From Deltaproteobacteria bacterium (GTDB lineage: Bacteria; Desulfobacterota; Desulfomonilia; UBA1062), in NCBI GenBank assembly GCA_023230665.1, contig JALNWY010000045.1, forward strand, positions 1 through 19,696: a DNA stretch of 19,696 nt, given 5' to 3'. Positions 15,059 to 19,696 of the stretch are shown here, piece after piece. The notes under the pieces were generated by a model. That model had not been told where the DNA came from, made no database searches, and saw only the letters and a program-made list of their open reading frames with translations. The position numbers were made by a program, and so were the translations under genes. Every line of letters starts with the position of its first letter. The first letter of the stretch is position 1.

Positions 15059-15250
15059 ATGGAAATCAATGCAGCCGAAATACAGTGGTACCTGGAAAAT
15101 GTCACTTTCCCGGCGACCAAGATGCGGATTGTGAATCTTGCCCGAGACAATCATGCGCCCGATGGCGTCATGGATCTGCTCAAGGGTTTGCCGGACCAGG
15201 AATATTCGTCGCCAGAGGAGGTCATGCGGACCGCAGGTGTGAAGCAGTAG
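15059..15250 (+). CDS. DUF2795 domain protein, array member 2 (most diverged)
   Basis: The 63-residue product keeps the family landmarks FPATK (17-21), ARDNHAPD (28-35) and LPDQEYSS (44-51), but departs elsewhere: the D/E-L pair after the FP turn becomes RI, and the C-terminal DVS.AV motif becomes EEVMRTA. It lacks the usual final helix sequence and ends in VKQ. A GGAG/GAGGG tract lies upstream of the ATG. It is separated by 86 bp from member 1 and 106 bp from member 3, with no clear terminator between them. It may have a specialised role in the array or be under weaker constraint. Confidence 0.78.
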   Translation: MEINAAEIQWYLENVTFPATKMRIVNLARDNHAPDGVMDLLKGLPDQEYSSPEEVMRTAGVKQ

Positions 15251-15325
15251 ACAGGGCCAGGTTGGGAAAAGCACAAAGCTGATAACTCGATGTGGAGTTG
15301 GAAGTTCTCGGATGATGAGCAGAGG

Positions 15326-15341
15326 TGGTTTTTGAAAACCA
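15326..15341 (+). repeat. Short hairpin before DUF2795 member 3
   Basis: TGGTTTT (15326-15332) and AAAACCA (15335-15341) are exact inverted repeats with only two bases between them. The structure ends four bases before the GGAGG of member 3. A stem here could influence translation initiation of member 3; this is inference. Confidence 0.4.
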
Positions 15342-15356
15342 AACTGGAGGTGAAAA

Positions 15357-15545
15357 ATGGTAAGTACAGGAGAAATTCAGCAGTTTCTTCACGGTATGGA
15401 CTATCCGGCACGGAGGAATGATCTGGTCAAGAAGGCTCAGAGCAACAATGCCCCCGGCGATGTGATCGACATGCTCAGCAAATTACCGGATCAGGATTTC
15501 AACTCCCCGGTGGACGTCAACAAGGCCATCGGGAAGATGTCGTAA
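15357..15545 (+). CDS. DUF2795 domain protein, array member 3
   Basis: This 62-residue single-domain protein contains QQFLHGMDYPARR (8-20), DLVKKAQSNNAP (22-33) and LPDQDFNSPVDVNKAIGK (43-60), a close fit to the family pattern. GGAGGTGAAAA directly precedes the ATG, the best ribosome binding site in the array. By hand count it shares 36 of 61 aligned residues with member 4, the closest pair in the array, and the DNA encoding QQFLHG...DYPA is also clearly similar. Member 4 follows after 138 bp, interrupted by a strong hairpin. No cysteine, signal peptide or membrane segment is present. Confidence 0.84.
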   Translation: MVSTGEIQQFLHGMDYPARRNDLVKKAQSNNAPGDVIDMLSKLPDQDFNSPVDVNKAIGKMS

Positions 15546-15577
15546 TTCCACAAATTATTTCATTGATTGGAAATAAG

Positions 15578-15611
15578 ACAGGAAATCATCTGAACACAGA
15601 TGGTTTCCTGT
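15578..15611 (+). terminator. 15-bp hairpin between DUF2795 members 3 and 4, possible terminator or attenuator
   Basis: Arms 15578-15592 and 15597-15611 pair in 14 Watson-Crick pairs plus one T-G wobble around an AACA loop. The 3' flank (TCTTGCATTCT) is moderately T-rich but has no uninterrupted U-run. It lies 32 bp after the stop of member 3. It may terminate or attenuate transcription after the first three genes, or stabilise a processed mRNA end. If it terminates efficiently, members 4 and 5 need their own promoter. Confidence 0.6.
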
Positions 15612-15683
15612 TCTTGCATTCTCCTGAGAAGAGCGCTGTTCCGGGAAGCATCCCGGCATAGAGCGGGAAAAGGAGGGACAGGC

Positions 15684-15887
15684 ATGGCGAGATACAGCGA
15701 TGTGAGCGCCGCGGAGGTGCAGCAGTTTCTGCACGGAATTGATTATCCGGCAAGAAAGGACGATCTGATCAAGAAGGCCCGTGATAATGGTGCGTCCGAC
15801 GATGTCATGAAACTGCTGAGGGATTTCCCGGATCAGGATTTCAGTTCGCCGGTGGATGTGAGCAAGGCGGTCAGCGGCTTGAGGTAA
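15684..15887 (+). CDS. DUF2795 domain protein, array member 4
   Basis: The 67-residue product has four more N-terminal residues than the other members (MARYSDVSAAE...), followed by QQFLHGIDYPARK, DLIKKARDNGAS and FPDQDFSSPVDVSKAV. The usual LP before the DxxF motif is FP here, and the AP is AS. AGGAGGGACAGGC precedes the ATG, giving a good ribosome binding site. It is most similar to member 3. The gap to member 5 is 78 bp and carries the sequence CCTGTTCTT, also present just after the hairpin between members 3 and 4, which may be a trace of duplication. Confidence 0.84.
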   Translation: MARYSDVSAAEVQQFLHGIDYPARKDDLIKKARDNGASDDVMKLLRDFPDQDFSSPVDVSKAVSGLR

Positions 15888-15965
15888 TCATCCGAAGGTC
15901 TGAGAAACAGGCGTATGACAGTCCCTGTTCTTCAGGCAAATACAGCGCCGAAGAAGGAGTGGATA

Positions 15966-16157
15966 ATGGCGGTAAGCGCAGTGGAACTGCAACATTATCT
16001 CCAAGGGGTGAATTATCCCTCGCGAAAAGAGGAACTCATCAGGAAGGCGCGCGAGAATCAGGCCCCCCGGGATGTAATCGATCTCATCAACAATCTCCCG
16101 GACCGGGAGTTCAACTCGACCGTGGATGTCAGCAGGGCCGTGGGTGAGATCGGGTGA
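15966..16157 (+). CDS. DUF2795 domain protein, array member 5
   Basis: The 63-residue single-domain protein contains LQHYLQGVNYPSRK (8-21), ELIRKARENQAP (23-34) and NNLPDREFNSTVDVSRAVGEIG (42-63). It is closest to member 1 (32 of 63 identical by hand count), although the two lie at opposite ends of the array. AAGGAG lies six bases before the ATG. It is the last gene of the array and is followed by a convergent radical SAM gene, with a nested inverted repeat at 16171-16218 between them. Confidence 0.84.
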   Translation: MAVSAVELQHYLQGVNYPSRKEELIRKARENQAPRDVIDLINNLPDREFNSTVDVSRAVGEIG

Positions 16158-16170
16158 TCGTATGGCCATC

Positions 16171-16218
16171 TGATCCCCGGCCCTGGTACCTCTTGAAGGT
16201 ATGAAAGATGCGGGATCA
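16171..16218. repeat. Nested inverted repeats between convergent genes, possible terminator
   Basis: Outer arms TGATCCC (16171-16177) and GGGATCA (16212-16218) enclose an inner stem TACCT (16187-16191)/AGGTA (16197-16201) with loop CTTGA. It lies between the ends of the DUF2795 array and the radical SAM gene, where a shared terminator would be expected, but there is no T-run on either side. A run of eight G residues follows at 16220-16227. Confidence 0.35.
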
Positions 16219-16262
16219 TGGGGGGGGGTGGCCGGCCCGCCTCTTCTTAAAAGAGATGCCTT

Positions 16263-17684
16263 TCAGGGTATGGTCGGTGCAGCAGCGCCCTTCGGGAAGA
16301 GTGAAGTCCCCTTCATGCCCTGGTGATAATATCCGGTTCTGAGCCGGTCTATATATCCGGCATTTTCCCGGGCCCATCTGCGGATAAGCAGGTAGCCTCC
16401 CAGACGATATCCGATTCTCCAGGCACGCCCGGGTCGATATGCGTCGAGCACGTTCTTGATGCTGTAAAACCTCTTCATCTGGTTGACAATTTCCTCTTGC
16501 ATCTCGCAGGCAGAGCATCTCGCAGGTCTGACCACCACATGCATACCATCATAGTAGCGCCAGCTCTGGTGGAGAATCCGGTCCCGGTACTCCTTGTGAC
16601 CCTGTGTGCCCGGGAAGGGGGTGAGCGAACAGATTTGTATGGTGTCGATGTCGGCCTGTGTCGAATAGTCGACGATTTTTCCCACCAAATCGAGCGGATC
16701 GTCGGGGCTGATCACGAACATTCCGTGGATGCCGATGCCGTGGCGATGGAGATTTTCGATGCACCGGGGAATCACATGCGCCTGGTGCGACTTGCCCATC
16801 CGTTTCAGTGCCGCGGTGTCTATGGACTCGATCCCCACGTACACCGTCCTGCAGCGCGTGTTGCGCATGAGATCGAGAAGTTCGTCATCGAGGGCGGCCA
16901 TGATGGCCATCTCTCCCGACCATCTGAGCGGCACCGCATCCCGGTCGATCATTTCCCTGAGCAGAGACTTGGCCCGCCTGGGGTCGGCGCAGAAGTTGTC
17001 GTCGCCGAAGCACACGCTGCGATGGAGCAGGGGCTTGAGTTCGCTGATGACCTGCTCGTTGCTCTTGAACCGGTATTTTCTCCCGAAGACCGCTGTCACC
17101 GAGCAGAAGGTGCACTTGTGGGGACAACCGCGCGAGGTCGTGATGATGGGTGGAATTTTTGCGCTGGTCATCTGGGGGCACAGGGAAAAGTCCGGGGAGG
17201 GAAGACCGGCGAAATCGACGTGCCCGCTACTCTCCGTGATGCTCAGTGTCCCATCGGCGCGGAGAAAGGCCAGGCCTCCCACGGTTTGAGGATCCTTGCC
17301 TTGCTCGATCGAGTCGATCAGCGAGGCAATGGCATCCTCTCCTTCGCCCAGCACGACATAGTCGCAGTGATCGAGCGCTTCCCGGGGCATGAAGGTGACA
17401 TGGGGCCCGCCCATCACGACCGTGGTACGGTCCGTCTTGAGCGAGTCGGCAAGGCGGTATGCCGATTCGATGGTGCTGGTCAGGGACCCGATTCCCACCA
17501 CGTCATAGGCCCGGAGATCCTCGGCGAGGACTGGCGAGAGGGCCTCGAAGAAGATATCGCAGTCATATCCCCTTTGCTTGAGCACGGCCCCCATGGTGGG
17601 TATTCCCACCCTCGGGAGGTATGTTCTGCTGAAGATATGCGTTGCCCGTGTCCCTGATTCAACGAGTGCTATTCTCAAGCTCAT
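16263..17684 (-). CDS. B12-binding domain radical SAM protein
   Basis: The 473-residue protein has an N-terminal cobalamin-binding-like Rossmann domain (about 1-130, with VVGIGSLTST and MGGPHVTFMP), followed by a radical SAM barrel. The iron-sulfur motif is CPHKCTFC (Cys187, Cys191, Cys194). Further barrel features are FGDDNFCADP, WSGEMAI, VYVGIESID and TPFPGTQGHKEYRDR. The N-terminal domain lacks the DxHxxG base-off motif, so base-on or weak B12 binding is likely. Enzymes of this layout carry out methylations or ring rearrangements on lipids, peptides or cofactors; no substrate can be named. A GGAG lies 11 bases before the ATG. The C-terminus (about 400-473) is basic and may bind a membrane or substrate. 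It faces the DUF2795 array tail to tail. Confidence 0.9.
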   Translation of the reverse strand: MSLRIALVESGTRATHIFSRTYLPRVGIPTMGAVLKQRGYDCDIFFEALSPVLAEDLRAYDVVGIGSLTSTIESAYRLADSLKTDRTTVVMGGPHVTFMPREALDHCDYVVLGEGEDAIASLIDSIEQGKDPQTVGGLAFLRADGTLSITESSGHVDFAGLPSPDFSLCPQMTSAKIPPIITTSRGCPHKCTFCSVTAVFGRKYRFKSNEQVISELKPLLHRSVCFGDDNFCADPRRAKSLLREMIDRDAVPLRWSGEMAIMAALDDELLDLMRNTRCRTVYVGIESIDTAALKRMGKSHQAHVIPRCIENLHRHGIGIHGMFVISPDDPLDLVGKIVDYSTQADIDTIQICSLTPFPGTQGHKEYRDRILHQSWRYYDGMHVVVRPARCSACEMQEEIVNQMKRFYSIKNVLDAYRPGRAWRIGYRLGGYLLIRRWARENAGYIDRLRTGYYHQGMKGTSLFPKGAAAPTIP

Positions 17685-17972
17685 GACAGAGCGCTCCTTT
17701 CATCATGATTCCATTTTAAGAAAAAGTGTCTTACCTTACCATTCAGGAGGAGAATAGCAAATCCTTTGCTCTTCTTTTACGTTTTCTTCTGGCAGGGGCC
17801 GTGGCACATCGACCTTTCTATGCCCCTGACACCTCTTGCGCTCCAGGGCAGGGCTGCCCATCTGTACCGCCTATACAGGGGCTTGAGATGATGTCCCTTA
17901 TCAAGGGATCTGTCTCGCGCCGGAAAGAAGGCCCGTCATGCAGAGTGCTTGAGGGTCAGGCGACAGCGCCTC
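17685..17972. other. Hairpin-rich gap without a convincing gene
   Basis: This 288-bp stretch lies between the radical SAM gene start and the phospholipase gene end, both on the minus strand. It contains GCCCCTG (17822-17828)/CAGGGGC (17876-17882) enclosing GGGCA/TGCCC (17846-17850/17855-17859), and CCCTT/AAGGG (17895-17899/17903-17907). A TTG-started plus-strand frame crosses it but has no family resemblance. The promoter of the radical SAM gene should lie at its left end. Confidence 0.5.
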
Positions 17973-17980
17973 TCAGACCC
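17953..17980 (-). repeat. Two-tier hairpin at the phospholipase stop codon
   Basis: GGGTC (17953-17957) pairs with GACCC (17976-17980), enclosing AGGCG (17958-17962) with CGCCT (17967-17971) around loop ACAG. The structure covers the stop codon of the minus-strand phospholipase gene. It has the GC content of a terminator stem but no T-run follows on the minus strand. Confidence 0.35.
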
Positions 17981-18860
17981 GGGCCGGGCGGGAAGGGATC
18001 TCCCCGGTGCTCAGGCTCGCGCCCGGTATCGCATTCAGAAGCTGTTCTCTGGACACCGATCCCCGGGCATAGCCGTACGCTGCAAGCATCATGGCGAGCG
18101 CCGTATCCCGGGCCCGGGTGAAGAGGGCATCCAGGGACACCTGCTTCTCGCTGCGGGCGTTGCTGTCATAGTAGGTGATCGGGTCCTGGAGGCAGCAGGC
18201 AGAGTCGCCGACATCCGCGTAGAACAGGGAGAGCACCTCCTGGTGGCGCAGAATACCCAGCCCATAGGACAGCCTCAACATGGTATACACGGCCCGGCTC
18301 TCGAAGAGCCGGTTGATGAAAAGCTGCTTAAAGAGCGTTCTCTCAAGTGCTCGTCCGGATGCGGAAAACCTGCGGATGATAAAGTCTTCGTATGCCAACC
18401 CCCGGACGAGGCCCGGGCTGGTGAGGCGGTAGATGCGCAGACGGTTGTTGATGCGCTTGTCGAGACAGGTCTCGATACGGCGGTGCAGGTATGCCGAGCG
18501 GCTTCTCTGCACCGGGTCTTTGTCGTAGTAGTCACCGGCAAGCGCGTTGACTACCGGGTGAAACGCGATGTCCAGCGCGCAGTGGGAGACATAGCCAAGG
18601 ACAAAGGCGATATCGCGCATGCCGCATGCATTCTCGAGCACGCTGAGAACGGCCTCGTTGGTAAGCGCGCCGTCCTTGCCGTGAAGGATCTCCGAGATAT
18701 CGGAGAGGGTCTGGCCTGAGGCATAGAAGAATGTATCCGGGATAAACGACCCCAGGTAGTAGCAGCCTAGATGCCCGGATATGTCCCGGAGCAGCTGCCG
18801 ATCCGGGATGTGGTGCAGCGTCTCCTGGGCGAACCAGAGATGGGTGTTCTCCTTGGGCAT
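17973..18860 (-). CDS. Zinc-dependent phospholipase C family protein
   Basis: The 295-residue product matches the bacterial zinc-dependent phospholipase C/nuclease-like fold: THLWFA (6-11), YLGSFIPDTFFY (35-46) and the metal-binding HxxxDxxxH in SHCALDIAFHPVV (His93, Asp97, His101). His60 in the following loop is another likely ligand. Family members cleave phospholipid head groups when secreted, but this protein has no signal peptide, so a cytosolic or membrane-peripheral role, perhaps not phospholipid hydrolysis, is more likely. The long helical C-terminal part (about 130-270) is usual for this uncharacterised bacterial subgroup. AAAGGGGAA lies about nine bases upstream of the ATG. The gene stands alone on the minus strand, divergent from the acyl-CoA ligase gene. 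Confidence 0.82.
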   Translation of the reverse strand: MPKENTHLWFAQETLHHIPDRQLLRDISGHLGCYYLGSFIPDTFFYASGQTLSDISEILHGKDGALTNEAVLSVLENACGMRDIAFVLGYVSHCALDIAFHPVVNALAGDYYDKDPVQRSRSAYLHRRIETCLDKRINNRLRIYRLTSPGLVRGLAYEDFIIRRFSASGRALERTLFKQLFINRLFESRAVYTMLRLSYGLGILRHQEVLSLFYADVGDSACCLQDPITYYDSNARSEKQVSLDALFTRARDTALAMMLAAYGYARGSVSREQLLNAIPGASLSTGEIPSRPARV

Positions 18861-18965
18861 GGCGGTTTTCCCCTTTTATTCCTCATTATACGGAGAAAAC
18901 GACCGGGTGTAAACAACCCCGCCGGCCCCGGGCCATGGAACGGAATGTTTGACAGGGGAAGAGGG

Positions 18966-19067
18966 ATGCCGATGCCTGGAAAAGAATTGACGGATGTGCG
19001 GAAACATGGAATCAATAGGGAAGTACTTGAGATGGCCCTTATTTTTTCTCCGAGGAGAGTTGCATGA
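18966..19067 (+). CDS. 33-codon upstream ORF overlapping the acyl-CoA ligase start
   Basis: An ATG at 18966, preceded by a GGGGAAGAGGG tract, opens a frame whose TGA overlaps the ATG of the next gene (ATGA at 19064-19067). The peptide begins MPMPGKELTDVRKHG and has no family resemblance. The arrangement would allow translational coupling or leader-peptide control of the ligase gene. It may also be chance; the ligase has its own GAGGAGAG site. Confidence 0.25.
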   Translation: MPMPGKELTDVRKHGINREVLEMALIFSPRRVA

Positions 19068-19696
19068 GATCCGTTATCACTGAACCTGCCGGAGATGCCT
19101 TTGACCGCATTTTCTACCCCAAAAGCGTGGCCGTCATCGGAGTTTCGGTCCGCGGGAGCGCCTTCGGCACCGGAATACTGAGCGCGCTCAAGGCAATCGG
19201 ATTCGAGGGAAGGCTCTATGCCGTGAATCCCAAGGGCGGTGAGTACAACGGGATAAAAATCTATACCGGCCTCAAGGAAATACCCGAGCCGGTCGATTTC
19301 GCCATTATCGCGGTTCCTGCCGAGCATGTACCCAAGGCCCTCGAAGAATGCAGGCTCATGGGCGTGGCCGGGGCCGAGATCCTCTCGTCCGGTTTCTCTG
19401 AGCTGGGTACACAAGAGGGCGTCCGCCTCGAACAGGAGGTCAAGGGCATCGCATCCCGTGGCCTCAGGGTGATCGGACCCAACTGCTTCGGTGTCTACTG
19501 TCCCCAAAGCGGTCTCACCCTGCTGCCCGGCCCGGACCTCTCCCGGAAGAGCGGGCCCGTGGGCTTTGTATCACAGAGTGGCGGCATGTCCATCGACTTC
19601 GCCCATATCGGCAAGTGGATGGGTGTCGGTTTTTCCAAGGTGGTGAGCTTCGGCAACGGCGCCGACATAAGGGAGACCGAGCTGCTCGAATATTTC
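19064..19696 (+). CDS. CoA-binding subunit or domain of an ADP-forming acyl-CoA ligase (partial)
   Basis: The first 211 residues are in the window and the frame continues past the right edge. After a short lead, FYPKSVAVIGVSVRGSAFG (17-35) is the CoA-binding Rossmann start. LYAVNPKGGE, DFAIIAVPAEHVP, ILSSGFSELG and VIGPNCFGVY follow, in the order seen in acetate--CoA ligase (ADP-forming) and related acyl-CoA synthetases. GFVSQSGGMSIDFA then starts the succinyl-CoA ligase-like domain. These enzymes interconvert acyl-CoA and acid with ADP phosphorylation, an energy-conserving step in anaerobes. The phosphohistidine lies beyond the window, and it is not possible to tell whether the beta domain is fused. 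GAGGAGAG precedes the ATG by five bases. Confidence 0.9.
   Translation, partial: MRSVITEPAGDAFDRIFYPKSVAVIGVSVRGSAFGTGILSALKAIGFEGRLYAVNPKGGEYNGIKIYTGLKEIPEPVDFAIIAVPAEHVPKALEECRLMGVAGAEILSSGFSELGTQEGVRLEQEVKGIASRGLRVIGPNCFGVYCPQSGLTLLPGPDLSRKSGPVGFVSQSGGMSIDFAHIGKWMGVGFSKVVSFGNGADIRETELLEYF

Noticed and set aside
14781..16157. CRISPR-like or simple tandem repeat explanation for the DUF2795 region
   Set aside because: The repeats are whole coding units with diverged DNA and independent ribosome binding sites, not short identical repeats with spacers.
14781..16157. Ribosomally made peptide precursors for the adjacent radical SAM enzyme
   Set aside because: The products are whole globular-looking domains lacking cysteines, a Gly-Gly leader or a repetitive core, and fit DUF2795 instead.
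17726..18121. 131-codon plus-strand frame starting at a TTG
   Set aside because: It crosses hairpins and the antisense end of the phospholipase gene, with no recognisable domain; the Shine-Dalgarno-like AGGAGG at 17745-17750 has no start codon at a suitable distance.

Overview
The window looks like a chromosomal segment of a GC-rich, metabolically versatile anaerobe, most likely a member of the Desulfobacterota (former Deltaproteobacteria). This is inferred from gene content: a sigma-54 activator beside a thiolase-like gene, a CoA-binding (ADP-forming type) acyl-CoA ligase, a bacterioferritin, a DUF3795 protein, a zinc-dependent phospholipase C family protein and a B12-binding radical SAM protein. 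No rRNA, tRNA, CRISPR array, IS element or phage gene was seen. The organism cannot be named from the sequence alone.

Layout. 1-897 (-): ABC-F ATPase, running off the left edge. 1266-3380 (-): CBS-CBS-PAS-PAS sigma-54 activator, divergent from a thiolase-like protein (3637-5136, +) across a 256-bp control region holding an AT-rich dyad. 5238-6778 (+): two small integral membrane proteins mixed with what look like decaying fragments (a possible NTF2/SnoaL-type start and a DUF218/ElyC-type fragment). 6931-8637 (+): nucleotide-sugar dehydrogenase. 8638-9510: poor in genes, with a short, probably frameshifted lipoprotein. 9511-11626 (+): DUF3795 Cys-rich protein, patatin-like lipase and bacterioferritin. 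11635-14264 (-): amidohydrolase and membrane-anchored PQQ-type sugar dehydrogenase, separated by 440 bp that holds an orphan plus-strand terminator-like structure.

14693-16157 (+) is the most distinctive part. Five consecutive small genes each encode one DUF2795 domain (62-67 aa). They lie behind one good sigma-70-like promoter, and a 15-bp hairpin sits between the third and fourth genes. The proteins are clearly paralogous but diverged, and each gene has its own ribosome binding site. The array converges on a B12-binding/radical SAM gene (16263-17684, -). After that come a hairpin-rich gap, a zinc-dependent phospholipase C family gene (17973-18860, -), and the start of an acyl-CoA ligase gene (19064 to the right edge, +), which overlaps a 33-codon upstream ORF by ATGA.

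Most genes appear to be independent units, not one pathway. Two local groupings carry regulatory meaning: the sigma-54 regulator with its divergent thiolase-like gene, and the DUF2795 array, which is the best candidate here for an undescribed system. Its function cannot be read from the sequence.
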